64,000 nucleotides of DNA from assembly GCF_030687895.1 (NCBI RefSeq), contig NZ_CP117452.1, forward strand, positions 4,456,501-4,520,500, read 5' to 3'. This DNA comes from Pseudomonas sp. FP198 (lineage in GTDB: Bacteria > Pseudomonadota > Gammaproteobacteria > Pseudomonadales > Pseudomonadaceae). Position 1 is the first letter of the stretch. Every line of letters begins with the position of its first letter. The notes under the pieces were generated by a model that saw only the letters and a program-made list of their open reading frames with translations, was not told the DNA's origin and searched no databases. The translations under genes and the position numbers were made by a program. Positions 17,625 to 26,943 of the stretch are shown one piece after another.

Positions 17625-19670
17625 ATGTCCGAGCCACGCAAGATTCTCGTCACCAGCGCCCTGCCCTATGCCAATGGTTCGATTCACCTTGGCCATATGC
17701 TGGAATACATCCAGACCGATATGTGGACGCGCTTTCAGAAACATCGCGGCAACCAGTGCATCTACGTCTGCGCCGACGACGCCCACGGTTCGGCCATCAT
17801 GTTGCGCGCGGAAAAGGAAGGCATCACCCCGGAACAACTGATCGCCAATGTCCAGGCTGAACACAGCGCCGACTTTGCCGAGTTCCTGGTGGACTTCGAC
17901 AACTTCCACTCCACTCACGCCGAAGAAAACCGTGAGCTGTCGAGCCAGATCTACCTGAAGCTGCGTGACGCCGGGCATATCGCCACCCGTTCGGTCACCC
18001 AATATTTCGACCCGGAAAAGAAAATGTTCCTGGCCGACCGCTTCATCAAGGGCACCTGCCCGAAATGCGGCACCGAAGACCAGTACGGCGACAACTGCGA
18101 AAAATGCGGCGCTACCTACGCACCGACCGACCTGAAAGACCCGAAATCGGCGATTTCCGGCGCGACGCCGGTACTCAGGGATTCCCAGCACTTCTTCTTC
18201 AAGCTGCCGGATTTCCAGGACATGCTGCAGGCCTGGACCCGCAGCGGCACGCTGCACGACGCGGTGGCCAACAAGCTCGCCGAATGGCTCGACTCCGGTT
18301 TGCAGGAATGGGACATCTCCCGCGATGCGCCGTATTTCGGCTTCGAAATTCCTGGCGAGCCTGGCAAGTACTTCTATGTATGGCTGGACGCGCCCATCGG
18401 CTACATGGCGAGCTTCAAGAACCTTTGCGACCGCACCCCGGAGCTGGATTTCGACGCGTTCTGGGCCAAGGATTCCACGGCCGAGGTGTATCACTTCATC
18501 GGCAAGGACATCGTCAATTTCCACGCGCTGTTCTGGCCCGCCATGCTCGAAGGCGCCGGTTTCCGCAAGCCGACCGGCATCAACGTCCACGGCTACCTGA
18601 CCGTCAACGGCCAGAAGATGTCCAAGTCCCGCGGCACCTTCATCAAGGCGCGGACGTACCTGGATCACCTGTCGCCGGAATACCTGCGCTACTACTACGC
18701 GGCCAAGCTCGGCCGTGGCGTCGACGACCTCGACCTGAACCTCGAGGACTTCGTGCAGAAGGTCAACTCCGACTTGGTGGGCAAGGTCGTCAACATCGCC
18801 AGCCGTTGCGCCGGGTTCATCCACAAGGGCAACGCCGGCGTGCTGGTGGCGGGTAACGCCGCGCCGGAACTCACCGACGCTTTCCTGGCTGCCGCGCCAA
18901 GCATCGCCGAGGCCTACGAGAGCCGCGACTTTGCCCGCGCCATGCGTGAAATCATGGCCCTGGCCGACCGCGCCAACGCCTGGATCGCCGACAAGGCCCC
19001 ATGGTCGCTGGCCAAGCAGGAAGGCAAGCAGGACGAAGTCCAGGCGATCTGCGCCTTGGGCATCAACCTGTTCCGCCAGTTGGTGATCTTCCTCAAGCCG
19101 GTGTTGCCATTGCTGGCCGCCGATGCCGAAGCGTTCCTGAACGTTGCGCCGCTGACCTGGAACGATCACCAGACGCTGCTGAGCAACCATCAACTGAACG
19201 CGTTCAAGCCGTTGATGACCCGCATCGACCCGGCCAAGGTCCAGGCCATGATCGACGCGTCCAAGGAAGACCTCGCCGCCAGCCAGACCGACACCGGCGC
19301 CCCCGCCGGCAACGGCGAGCTGACCAAGGACCCGCTGTCGCCGGAAATCGATTTCGATGCCTTCGCCGCCATCGACTTGCGCGTGGCGCTGATCGTCAAG
19401 GCTGAAGCCGTTGAAGGCGCCGACAAACTGTTGCGCCTGACCCTGGACATCGGCGATGAACAGCGCAACGTGTTCTCCGGGATCAAGAGCGCCTACCCGG
19501 ATCCAGCCAGGCTCGAAGGCCGGCTGACGATGATGATCGCCAACCTCAAGCCGCGCAAAATGCGCTTCGGCATTTCCGAAGGCATGGTCATGGCGGCCGG
19601 TCCTGGCGGCGAAGAAATCTACCTGCTGAGCCCCGACAGCGGCGCCAAGCCGGGTCAGCGGATCAAATAA
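17625..19670 (+). CDS. metG: Methionyl-tRNA synthetase
   Basis: A 681-residue class I enzyme that charges tRNA-Met and initiator tRNA. The HIGH motif is SIHLGHMLE, the zinc knuckle is [18 protein letters not shown] at about 145-162, and KMSKS is in [11 protein letters not shown] near residue 332. The C-terminal domain from about 575 is an EMAP/tRNA-binding dimerisation module ([15 protein letters not shown]). Length matches the long bacterial form. A hairpin terminator follows. Confidence 0.98.
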   Translation: MSEPRKILVTSALPYANGSIHLGHMLEYIQTDMWTRFQKHRGNQCIYVCADDAHGSAIMLRAEKEGITPEQLIANVQAEHSADFAEFLVDFDNFHSTHAEENRELSSQIYLKLRDAGHIATRSVTQYFDPEKKMFLADRFIKGTCPKCGTEDQYGDNCEKCGATYAPTDLKDPKSAISGATPVLRDSQHFFFKLPDFQDMLQAWTRSGTLHDAVANKLAEWLDSGLQEWDISRDAPYFGFEIPGEPGKYFYVWLDAPIGYMASFKNLCDRTPELDFDAFWAKDSTAEVYHFIGKDIVNFHALFWPAMLEGAGFRKPTGINVHGYLTVNGQKMSKSRGTFIKARTYLDHLSPEYLRYYYAAKLGRGVDDLDLNLEDFVQKVNSDLVGKVVNIASRCAGFIHKGNAGVLVAGNAAPELTDAFLAAAPSIAEAYESRDFARAMREIMALADRANAWIADKAPWSLAKQEGKQDEVQAICALGINLFRQLVIFLKPVLPLLAADAEAFLNVAPLTWNDHQTLLSNHQLNAFKPLMTRIDPAKVQAMIDASKEDLAASQTDTGAPAGNGELTKDPLSPEIDFDAFAAIDLRVALIVKAEAVEGADKLLRLTLDIGDEQRNVFSGIKSAYPDPARLEGRLTMMIANLKPRKMRFGISEGMVMAAGPGGEEIYLLSPDSGAKPGQRIK

Positions 19671-19690
19671 CGCGACTGCGCGCTGTACCG

Positions 19691-19726
19691 ATCCCACAGT
19701 CGCTGTCGAGCGGCTGTGGGATTTTC
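19691..19726 (+). terminator. Terminator after metG
   Basis: ATCCCACAG and CTGTGGGAT pair around CGCT-gtcg-AGCG, with one mismatch between the stems, followed by TTTT. It lies 20 bases after the metG stop and separates it from the rnf cluster. Confidence 0.8.
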
Positions 19727-19799
19727 ATATCTGGCCCGCCCTCGCGGCGTGCCGGATAATGCCTGATCCTTTAACCGGCTCCCCTGTTGCCCCATGCCC

Positions 19800-20372
19800 A
19801 TGACCGACATTCTTCTCTCGCTGTTCAGCGCTGCCCTGATCAACAACCTCGTGTTGCATTGGCCGCTGGGCGTCGATCCGCTGCTGGCAGTCAAGGAGCG
19901 GAGCCGGGTACACGCCCTTGGCCTGGCGACAGCCTGCCTGATGCTGGTCGTCGGGACCCTCGGTTATCTGCTCGACCGCTGGCTGCTGGTTCCGGCGCAG
20001 CTGACATCGCTACGGTTATTCGTATGGCTGCCCCTGAGCGTGCTGCTGATCAGCCCGTTGCTGCGCCTGCTGACGCATTGGCTGCCGGCGCAGCCGTTCG
20101 ATGGCTTGTGGCCGCTGCTGCTCGGCAACGCCGGCATACTGGGCGTCACGCTGCTCAACAGCCGGAACGACCAAGGCCTGGGCCAGGCCATGGCCTTCAG
20201 CCTGGGCGCCGGGCTGGGTTTCTGGCTGGTCTTGAGCCTGTTCGATGATCTGCGCCAGCGAGTCCAGGATAACGATGTTCCCTTGCCATTTCGGGGCCTG
20301 CCAATCCAGTTGATCAGCGTCGGATTGATGGCGGTGGCATTTCTCGGATTGCGCGGGTTGGTCAAGACATGA
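19800..20372 (+). CDS. rnfA: RnfA/RsxA-like membrane subunit lacking both cluster cysteines
   Basis: A 190-residue membrane protein with six hydrophobic helices in the RnfA order, beginning [19 protein letters not shown]. An ATG six bases upstream is also possible. RnfA and RnfE normally share an intramembrane [2Fe-2S] cluster held by two cysteines each. Here LGLCPF reads LGVDPL (Asp at residue 26) and TNCAVLG reads GNAGILG (Ala at 111), so both ligands are gone. Cys46 is the only Cys and lies elsewhere. Its stop overlaps rnfB as ATGA. It is the first gene of a cluster that has no rnfC. Confidence 0.85.
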   Translation: MTDILLSLFSAALINNLVLHWPLGVDPLLAVKERSRVHALGLATACLMLVVGTLGYLLDRWLLVPAQLTSLRLFVWLPLSVLLISPLLRLLTHWLPAQPFDGLWPLLLGNAGILGVTLLNSRNDQGLGQAMAFSLGAGLGFWLVLSLFDDLRQRVQDNDVPLPFRGLPIQLISVGLMAVAFLGLRGLVKT

Positions 20373-21373
20373 ACCTGATTCAACGTATCGACGCCCTGCT
20401 GCCGCAGACCCAATGCGGCAAGTGCGGCCATCCCGGCTGCAAGCCTTACGCCGAAGGCATCGCCCAGGGCGAACCGATCAACAAATGCCCACCCGGCGGA
20501 CGCGAAACCATCGCCGCCCTGGCCGAGCTGATGACCGTGCCGGTACTCGAACTGGACGCCAGCCGTGGCGCGGCCCCGGCGCAGATCGCGTATATCCGCG
20601 AAGCCGAATGCATCGGCTGCACCAAGTGCATCCAGGCTTGCCCGGTGGACGCGATTGTTGGCGCGGCCAAGCTGATGCACACCGTTCTTATCGATGAGTG
20701 CACCGGCTGCGACCTCTGCGTGGCGCCTTGTCCGGTGGATTGCATCGAGATGCGCCCACTGCCGATGGCAACCGTAACGCCGGTCGTCGGTGGCCTGGCC
20801 TCCACCATCGAAGAGCAGCAGGCGCGGACCGCCAAGCGCAATCACGCCCGCCGCCGCTTCGAGCTGCGCAATGCGCGCCTGCGCCGAGACGAAGAGCAGC
20901 GCCTGGCCGAGCGCCTGGCCCGAGCCCAGCGCAACGTTCAACCAGCCCAGGCCCAGCCACTTGATCCGGTGCAGGCTGCGCTGGAACGAGTGCGCGCGCA
21001 AAAAGCCGCCTGCGCCGACGCCGCCCTGAAAAAAGCCAAGGTCGACCTGGCGATGAGTCGGGCACAGTTGAATAAATCCTTGAAAGCGTTCGGCCATCCA
21101 CCGACCTTCGAACAACAATCACAATTGATCGTGCTGCAACGCCAATTCGAAGCGGCAGAGCAGGCTTTGGCAAGACTGGAAGGCAGCGCGGCGCCCGCCG
21201 CCCCGGCACCGATGCAGAGTGCTGAATTGAAGCGGGCCAAGATCCAGCTGGCGATGCGTCGCGCCGAACTCGGCAAGGCCCGGGCTGCCGCGGCTTCCGC
21301 CGAACAGCTACAGGCACTGGAACAAGCGGTGGAAGACGCCCAACGGCAGGTGGACGCCCATGCTACGCCCTGA
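20369..21373 (+). CDS. rnfB: RnfB/RsxB-like ferredoxin subunit, unusual architecture
   Basis: A 334-residue iron-sulphur protein. It starts directly with the Fe-S domain: Cys16, 19, 24 and 40 ([10 protein letters not shown]...NKCP), followed by two ferredoxin motifs [12 protein letters not shown] and [12 protein letters not shown] near residues 80-125. Canonical RnfB has about 25 residues of membrane helix first; none is present. From about 150 to 334 comes a long Ala/Arg/Gln-rich helical tail containing a near repeat [14 protein letters not shown] (221) and [14 protein letters not shown] (288), similar in style to the C-terminal tails of proteobacterial RnfC. It overlaps rnfA by ATGA and rnfD by 14 bases. 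Confidence 0.88.
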   Translation: MNLIQRIDALLPQTQCGKCGHPGCKPYAEGIAQGEPINKCPPGGRETIAALAELMTVPVLELDASRGAAPAQIAYIREAECIGCTKCIQACPVDAIVGAAKLMHTVLIDECTGCDLCVAPCPVDCIEMRPLPMATVTPVVGGLASTIEEQQARTAKRNHARRRFELRNARLRRDEEQRLAERLARAQRNVQPAQAQPLDPVQAALERVRAQKAACADAALKKAKVDLAMSRAQLNKSLKAFGHPPTFEQQSQLIVLQRQFEAAEQALARLEGSAAPAAPAPMQSAELKRAKIQLAMRRAELGKARAAAASAEQLQALEQAVEDAQRQVDAHATP

Positions 21374-22346
21374 TCCGGTGGACGAGCGGCTGCGGCAAGC
21401 GATGCGACGGGTGCTGCTGGCGATGCTGCCCGGCGTGCTGGCGATGGTCTGGTTTTATGGCTGGGGCGTGGCGCTGAACCTGCTGTTGTCGGCCCTCGCC
21501 GCGCTGGCCGTCGAGGCGCTGGCGTTGCGTCTGCGACGACGCCCCCTCAGGTCCGGCCTGAGCGACGGTAGCGCACTGGTCAGCGCCGCGCTGCTGGCCA
21601 TGGCCTTGCCGGCGTATTGCCCATGGTGGCTGACCGTCACGGCCGCTGCCGGCGCCTTGCTGTTCGGCAAGCACTTATGGGGCGGGCTCGGCAGCAATCC
21701 CTTCAATCCGGCGATGCTCGGGTATGCCCTGGTGCTGGTGGCGTTTCCCCAGCACCTGAGCCAATGGCCCGCTCCCCGTGACATGGACTTTCTCGAAGGC
21801 CTGCGACAAGTCGCCGGCATTGCCCAGCCGCCCGACGGATGGGCCGGCGCCACGGCGCTGGACAGTCTGCGAATCAACACAAGCCTGACCGTCGACGAAC
21901 TGTTCGCCAGCAATCCTGCGTTCGGTCGTTGGGGTGGGCGCGGGGTCGAGTGGGTCAACCTGGCCTTCCTCGCCGGAGGCCTGTTCCTGCTGCAACAGCG
22001 TGTGTTCAGTTGGCACGCGCCGGTGGGCATGCTTGCCAGCCTGTTCACCCTGAGCCTGCTGTGTTGGAACGGCTTGGGCTCGGACTCCCATGGCTCGCCG
22101 CTGTTTCATCTGGTGACCGGGGCAACCATGCTGGGCGCATTCTTCATCGTCACCGAACCGGTGTCAGGCGCCAAGGCCCCGCTCGCCCGACTGTTGTTCG
22201 GTGCCGGCGTGGGCGCGCTGGTCTACCTGATTCGCACCTGGGGCGGCTATCCGGATGGCGTGGCGTTTGCCGTGCTGCTGATGAACCTCGGCGTGCCTGC
22301 GCTGGACCGTCTCGCCGAGGCACGACAAAGGCGAGCGCTGACATGA
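21360..22346 (+). CDS. rnfD: RnfD/RsxD-like membrane subunit
   Basis: A 328-residue membrane protein with about nine or ten helices. It has the [20 protein letters not shown] region and a GWAGATALD segment near residue 163, where other RnfD proteins attach FMN to the Thr of SGAT. The threonine is kept, so flavinylation is plausible. It overlaps rnfB by 14 bases and rnfG by ATGA. In most clusters rnfC stands between rnfB and rnfD; here there is no room for it. Confidence 0.88.
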   Translation: MLRPDPVDERLRQAMRRVLLAMLPGVLAMVWFYGWGVALNLLLSALAALAVEALALRLRRRPLRSGLSDGSALVSAALLAMALPAYCPWWLTVTAAAGALLFGKHLWGGLGSNPFNPAMLGYALVLVAFPQHLSQWPAPRDMDFLEGLRQVAGIAQPPDGWAGATALDSLRINTSLTVDELFASNPAFGRWGGRGVEWVNLAFLAGGLFLLQQRVFSWHAPVGMLASLFTLSLLCWNGLGSDSHGSPLFHLVTGATMLGAFFIVTEPVSGAKAPLARLLFGAGVGALVYLIRTWGGYPDGVAFAVLLMNLGVPALDRLAEARQRRALT

Positions 22347-22954
22347 AAAGACCCGGCGGCGTGCTGATCCTGATCGTCCTGGCCGGCCTCGGCATCGGCG
22401 CCACGTACCTCATGCAGATCAGTCTGGCCGGACGCATCGAAGCCCAACGGCAAGCCTTGGCCGGCCGGACCTTGCTCGAGGTTTTGCCCTTTGAGCGGTA
22501 TGACAACCAGCCGTTGGCGCAACCGGTCATGACGACGCCGGTTGAGTTGAGCCACAGCCGGTTGCTGGGCGGTTACCTGGCGACCCGCAACGGCCAGCCC
22601 AGCGCGGTGCTGTTGCGCAGCCAGGTGCTGGGCTATGAGGGCAGCATCGAATTGATGATCGCCATTGATCCCAGCGGCCGCCTGCTTGGCGTTAAAACCC
22701 TGCGCCAGTCGGAAACACCCGGCCTGGGCGCGGTAATCGCCGACTGGCCGAATACCTGGCTGCAGACATTCACCGGAACGTCGCGCAAGGCACCGACCGA
22801 TGACGGCTGGGCCTTCAAAAAGGACCAGGGCCAGTTCGATCAATTGGCCGGCGCGACGGTGACATCCCGCGCGGTGCTCCAGGCGATCCACGATGCGCTG
22901 CGTTATTTCGATGAGCACCAGGCCCACCTGACCGGAGCGAGTGCCAATGAATAA
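22343..22954 (+). CDS. rnfG: RnfG/RsxG-like flavoprotein subunit
   Basis: A 203-residue protein with one N-terminal membrane anchor (about 6-24) and a periplasmic FMN-binding domain. The FMN attachment motif is LAGATVTS at about 171-178; the Thr needed for covalent FMN is present. The TLRQSETPGLGAVI segment is also typical. Start ATG overlaps the rnfD stop as ATGA; the end overlaps rnfE by 8 bases. Confidence 0.9.
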   Translation: MKRPGGVLILIVLAGLGIGATYLMQISLAGRIEAQRQALAGRTLLEVLPFERYDNQPLAQPVMTTPVELSHSRLLGGYLATRNGQPSAVLLRSQVLGYEGSIELMIAIDPSGRLLGVKTLRQSETPGLGAVIADWPNTWLQTFTGTSRKAPTDDGWAFKKDQGQFDQLAGATVTSRAVLQAIHDALRYFDEHQAHLTGASANE

Positions 22955-23474
22955 GCCGGTACTGACCCGGGGCCTGCTGCTCGTGCCCTTGGTGGGCGCA
23001 AGCAGCTCGCTGACGAATGCGCTGGGCGTGTGGCTGGCCTGGGTTTTGATCAGCTTCGGCCATGGCTGGGCCATGACGCTGGCCGGGCCACGCTGCACGA
23101 CTTATCAGCGGCTCGTTGCCGCTATCCTGCTGGCCGCAGCCTTGAGTGCTTGCGCAAGCCTGGTCGCGCAGGCCTGGCTGCCGGAGTGGTATGCATCGTC
23201 AAGCCTTTACCTCGGCTGGATCGCCTTGAGCTGCGTAGCGCTGGATCAAGCGCCTGAGGACGAATCCCGGGTAGCTGACCGCCTCAGGCTGGCGGGCCAG
23301 TCTGGCCTCCTGATGGCCATTCTGAGCGCCCTGCGCGAATTGATTGGCAATGGCGTCCCACTGGCCCTGCTGGCTCCCGGCGGGTTCATCCTGCTCGGCC
23401 TGCTGCTGGCGGCCCACCAGGCCTGGACGGCCAGCAAACCCCATCCACCCCTTGAGGAAACGCCGCGCCCATGA
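22947..23474 (+). CDS. rnfE: RnfE/RsxE-like membrane subunit, shortened
   Basis: A 175-residue membrane protein, clearly shorter than the usual RnfE of about 230. Identity comes from SSLTNALG and ALRELIGNGVPL, the latter matching the LREIIGNG signature. The first cluster Cys (in GLCPLL of normal RnfE) is replaced by Val13 in LLLVPLVGA. The second appears to survive as Cys96 in IALSCVALD. The start at 22947 (ATG) with GGAG nine bases ahead is preferred to a GTG six bases upstream. The gene overlaps rnfG and, as ATGA, nth. Confidence 0.85.
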   Translation: MNKPVLTRGLLLVPLVGASSSLTNALGVWLAWVLISFGHGWAMTLAGPRCTTYQRLVAAILLAAALSACASLVAQAWLPEWYASSSLYLGWIALSCVALDQAPEDESRVADRLRLAGQSGLLMAILSALRELIGNGVPLALLAPGGFILLGLLLAAHQAWTASKPHPPLEETPRP

Positions 23475-24109
23475 ACGCCGCAAAACGCCTGGAAATATTC
23501 CGTCGCTTTCATGAAGACAACCCGGAGCCGAAAACCGAACTGGCCTACTCCTCGCCCTTCGAGCTGCTGATCGCGGTAATTCTGTCGGCCCAATCCACCG
23601 ACGTCGGCGTCAACAAGGCCACGGCCAAGCTGTTTCCCGTGGCCAATACGCCGCAAGCGATCCACGCCTTGGGGGTCGAAGGGTTGTCGGAATACATCAA
23701 GACCATAGGGCTGTTCAACAGCAAGGCCAAGAACGTCATCGAGACCTGCCGCCTGCTGATGGAGCGCCACGGCGGCGAGATCCCGCAGACCCGCGAAGAG
23801 CTGGAAGCGCTTCCAGGCGTCGGCCGCAAGACCGCCAACGTGGTGCTCAACACCGCGTTTCGTCAGCTGACGATGGCAGTCGACACGCACATTTTCCGCG
23901 TCAGCAACCGTACCGGGATTGCTCCGGGCAAAAATGTCGTGGAAGTGGAAAAGAAACTGATGAAATTCGTCCCCAAGGAATACCTCCTGGATTCCCACCA
24001 CTGGCTCATCCTCCATGGGCGTTACGTCTGCCTGGCGAGAAAGCCCCGTTGCGGCAGCTGCCGAATCGAAGACCTGTGCGAATACAAGCACAAGACATCT
24101 GACGATTGA
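23471..24109 (+). CDS. nth: Endonuclease III
   Basis: A 212-residue DNA glycosylase/AP lyase for oxidised pyrimidines. The helix-hairpin-helix LPGVGRKTANVVL carries the catalytic Lys, and the catalytic Asp is in TMAVDTHIFRVSNR. The C-terminal [4Fe-4S] loop has four Cys with spacing C-x6-C-x2-C-x5-C (VCLARKPRCGSCRIEDLC). It overlaps rnfE by four bases; rnf-nth linkage is common in gammaproteobacteria. Confidence 0.97.
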   Translation: MNAAKRLEIFRRFHEDNPEPKTELAYSSPFELLIAVILSAQSTDVGVNKATAKLFPVANTPQAIHALGVEGLSEYIKTIGLFNSKAKNVIETCRLLMERHGGEIPQTREELEALPGVGRKTANVVLNTAFRQLTMAVDTHIFRVSNRTGIAPGKNVVEVEKKLMKFVPKEYLLDSHHWLILHGRYVCLARKPRCGSCRIEDLCEYKHKTSDD

Positions 24110-24216
24110 GGCGCTATTGCTTTCTTTGATCGAGCGATTGAAAAAATCTTTTTTACCCGCCGCAGGTTTATCGCTATAAGGAGCGCCAATGGCAGTCTTA
24201 GCCTGGAGTCGAACCC

Positions 24217-24399
24217 ATGAGCGCTGGCAAAGAACAACTGGATGTAGAAGACGATTTCATCGCCGTCGAGGCTGACGATGCGGAACCTGTGGTCGTGGAA
24301 GTGGCGAAAACCAACCTGAGCAAACGTCGCACCATCGATAACCTGCTGGAAGAGCGTCGCTTGCAGAAACAATTGGCCGACTATGATTTTGACCTCTGA
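24217..24399 (+). CDS. PA3496 family small protein
   Basis: A 60-residue acidic protein ending LEERRLQKQLADYDFDL. It is the PA3496-type gene that follows nth in P. aeruginosa, sometimes described as a putative envelope integrity protein. The N-terminal half is Asp/Glu-rich and the C-terminal half is a charged helix. There is no membrane segment or signal. A terminator follows after five bases. Molecular function is unknown. Confidence 0.85.
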   Translation: MSAGKEQLDVEDDFIAVEADDAEPVVVEVAKTNLSKRRTIDNLLEERRLQKQLADYDFDL

Positions 24400-24403
24400 C
24401 TCG

Positions 24404-24431
24404 TAAAAGCCTCCCTGACGGAGGCCTTTTA
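24404..24431. terminator. Bidirectional terminator after PA3496-type gene
   Basis: TAAAAGCCTCC / GGAGGCCTTTTA is a near-perfect hairpin with a five-base loop. It lies between convergent genes, so it can serve both. Confidence 0.85.
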
Positions 24432-24453
24432 CCGAGCACGTGGGGCTGTGGAC

Positions 24454-25080
24454 TCACACCAATCCGTTACGCTGTGCCAGCTCGATCAGGTCGACCAGCG
24501 AGCGGGCATTGAGCTTCAACAACAGTCGGGTCTTGTAGGTACTCACTGTCTTGTTGCTCAGGAACATCCCGTCGGCAATCTCCTTGTTGGTCCTTCCACG
24601 GGCCAGCTGCTGCAGGACCATCATCTCTCGCCCGGACAAACGATCGACCATATCCGACTCGCTGGCGTTGCCCAGGCTCGAACGCACGGTATGCAACGCC
24701 TGGTTGGGAAAATAACTGTAGCCCGAGAGCACCGCTTTTATTGCACTCAACAACTCGGTCAGGTCCTGTTGCTTGCACACATAACCGGCCGCTCCCATCT
24801 GCATGCATCGCATCGAGAAATGCCCTGGCGACTGAGAGGTGAGCACCAGCACCTTGAGCGGCGAAGGATTGGTGGTCAGGCGCGCGATAACCTCCAGTCC
24901 GTCCAACTTCGGGATCCCGATATCGAGAACAACGATGTCGGGCATTTTATCGCGCGCCAGCTGTAACGCATCGACGCCATTATCTGTTTCCGCGATGACT
25001 TCATATCCATGGCGCTCCATTAACAAACGTACAGCAAGACGAATGACGGGGTGATCATCCACGATCAGCACTTTATTCAT
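24454..25080 (-). CDS. NarL/FixJ-family response regulator (orphan)
   Basis: A 208-residue regulator. Residues 1-120 are a receiver with DDHP, the phospho-Asp in IVVLDIGIP and a Lys in YVCKQQDL; the GenBank-style LuxR helix-turn-helix lies at about 145-205 (LSGREMMVLQQLARGRTNKEIA). ATG at 25080 gives the standard receiver start NKVLIVDDHP; the longer frame adds no domain. No kinase gene is nearby, so the input signal is unknown. It is followed upstream by an AT-rich 500-base gap that probably holds its promoter. Confidence 0.9.
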   Translation of the reverse strand: MNKVLIVDDHPVIRLAVRLLMERHGYEVIAETDNGVDALQLARDKMPDIVVLDIGIPKLDGLEVIARLTTNPSPLKVLVLTSQSPGHFSMRCMQMGAAGYVCKQQDLTELLSAIKAVLSGYSYFPNQALHTVRSSLGNASESDMVDRLSGREMMVLQQLARGRTNKEIADGMFLSNKTVSTYKTRLLLKLNARSLVDLIELAQRNGLV

Positions 25081-25552
25081 GGGCAAATCCAACTTAGCTG
25101 TTCGAATTTTTAGAGCACGCACAATAGCGTAGTCATTTCACCCGTGGGATGCCGCTGTAGCAAGCCGTTCGCACCGAAAGACATAACTTACAAGCAATGC
25201 AGAAAAATCCTACAAATAACCCGTGAAATAACGCGCCATGATTTTTTCCATCGCAGCGATGGAGTGATTCTGACGCGCCACACCTCCCCGAGAACAGCTT
25301 GATTTCGTCAAAAAACACACCCGACTGTTATTACACGTGGGACTTTTCTCATAAAAATTAATTGATTTATTCACGCACAAACGCCTGCCTCGCCCAGGAA
25401 AAACTTCCATGGAGAGCGAGCCAGCTCAACAACGTTATTTCCGAAGACTATTTGCGCTTACTCAATTCAACAACTTTACTTTTGTTATAAGCCAGAAAAA
25501 GCGATCAAGGATATTCCCCGGCAATAACATTATTCAGGACGAGACAATGCGC
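25081..25552. other. AT-rich intergenic stretch without a convincing gene
   Basis: About 470 bases with clearly higher AT content than the rest of the window, with several A/T runs (for example near 25345-25370). Short open frames on the minus strand have no ribosome site or recognisable content. No REP element is present. It probably contains the promoter region of the NarL-type regulator, but no clear promoter was identified. Confidence 0.5.
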
Positions 25553-25587
25553 AAAAAAAAAGGCCTGCGCAGGGCAGGCCTTTTTTG
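25553..25587. terminator. Terminator of argG
   Basis: AGGCCTGC-GCAGG-GCAGGCCT is a perfect 8-bp stem flanked by a long A-run and a T-run. It terminates argG on the minus strand and can act in both directions. Confidence 0.85.
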
Positions 25588-25597
25588 AGCAGCCGGG

Positions 25598-26815
25598 TCA
25601 GAACAGTTTGCGACCCTTATTCGCCGCGATGCGCATGCGCAGGGCGTTGAGCTTGATGAAGCCGGCCGCGTCGGCCTGGTTGTAGGCGCCACCGTCTTCT
25701 TCGAAGGTCGCGATGTTGGCGTCGAACAGCGACTCGTCGGACTTGCGCCCGGTCACGATCACGTTGCCCTTGTACAGCTTCAGGCGCACTACGCCGTTCA
25801 CGTGGGCCTGGGAAGCATCAATCATCTGTTGCAGCATCAGACGCTCCGGGCTCCACCAGTAGCCGGTGTAGATCAGGCTGGCGTACTTGGGCATCAACTC
25901 ATCTTTCAGGTGAGCCACTTCGCGGTCCAGGGTGATCGACTCGATCGCCCGGTGAGCACGCAGCATGATGGTGCCGCCAGGGGTTTCGTAGCAGCCACGG
26001 GATTTCATGCCGACATAGCGGTTTTCAACGATGTCCAGGCGACCGATGCCGTGTTCGCCGCCGATACGGTTCAGCGTCGCGAGGACGGTGGCCGGGCTCA
26101 TTTCCACGCCGTCGAGGGCAACGATATCGCCGTTGCGATAGGTCAGCTCAAGGTATTGCGGGGTATCGGGAGCCTTCTCCGGGGAGACGGTCCAACGCCA
26201 CATGTCTTCTTCGTGCTCGGTCCAGGTGTCTTCCAGCACGCCGCCTTCATAGGAGATGTGCAGCAGGTTGGCATCCATCGAATACGGGGATTTTTTCTTG
26301 CCGTGACGCTCGATCGGGATCGCATGCTTCTCGGCGTAGTCCATCAGTTTTTCACGGGACAGCAGGTCCCACTCGCGCCACGGGGCGATGACTTTGACGC
26401 CTGGCTTGAGAGCATAGGCGCCCAGCTCGAAACGTACCTGGTCGTTGCCCTTGCCGGTAGCACCGTGGGAAATGGCGTCGGCGCCGGTTTCGTTGGCGAT
26501 TTCAATCAGGCGCTTGGCGATCAGCGGACGGGCGATGGAGGTACCCAGCAGGTACTCGCCTTCGTAAACAGTGTTGGCGCGGAACATCGGGAACACGAAG
26601 TCGCGGACGAACTCTTCGCGCAGGTCATCGATGTAGATTTCCTTGACGCCCATGGCCTGAGCCTTGGCGCGGGCAGGCTCAACTTCTTCGCCCTGCCCCA
26701 GGTCAGCGGTGAACGTCACCACTTCACAGTTATAAGTGTCCTGCAGCCACTTGAGGATCACCGAAGTGTCCAGGCCGCCGGAATACGCCAGAACGACCTT
26801 GTTTACGTCCGCCAT
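25598..26815 (-). CDS. argG: Argininosuccinate synthase
   Basis: A 405-residue enzyme of arginine biosynthesis that joins citrulline and aspartate using ATP. The N-terminal P-loop [16 protein letters not shown] and the [15 protein letters not shown] motif are intact, and the family length matches. GGAG precedes the ATG. Order argG-motY-pyrC-rnt equals PA3525-PA3528 of P. aeruginosa. Confidence 0.98.
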   Translation of the reverse strand: MADVNKVVLAYSGGLDTSVILKWLQDTYNCEVVTFTADLGQGEEVEPARAKAQAMGVKEIYIDDLREEFVRDFVFPMFRANTVYEGEYLLGTSIARPLIAKRLIEIANETGADAISHGATGKGNDQVRFELGAYALKPGVKVIAPWREWDLLSREKLMDYAEKHAIPIERHGKKKSPYSMDANLLHISYEGGVLEDTWTEHEEDMWRWTVSPEKAPDTPQYLELTYRNGDIVALDGVEMSPATVLATLNRIGGEHGIGRLDIVENRYVGMKSRGCYETPGGTIMLRAHRAIESITLDREVAHLKDELMPKYASLIYTGYWWSPERLMLQQMIDASQAHVNGVVRLKLYKGNVIVTGRKSDESLFDANIATFEEDGGAYNQADAAGFIKLNALRMRIAANKGRKLF

Positions 26816-26943
26816 GCCATCACTCCACGGGTTGTACGGAAAGCCGGGAAGTCTAACGTCCAGCGCGGATAATTTACAGAGGCGCGACAGCTTATGACGA
26901 CGAAGCGACAGATTATGTCGACGGCGCGACGATCAGAATGGCC

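Noticed and set aside
17394..19697. 767-codon minus-strand open frame opposite metG
   Set aside because: metG has all catalytic motifs; the antisense frame has none and begins in a REP element.
25133..25410. Two short minus-strand open frames in the AT-rich gap
   Set aside because: No ribosome sites, mutually overlapping frames and no family; more likely chance in AT-rich DNA.
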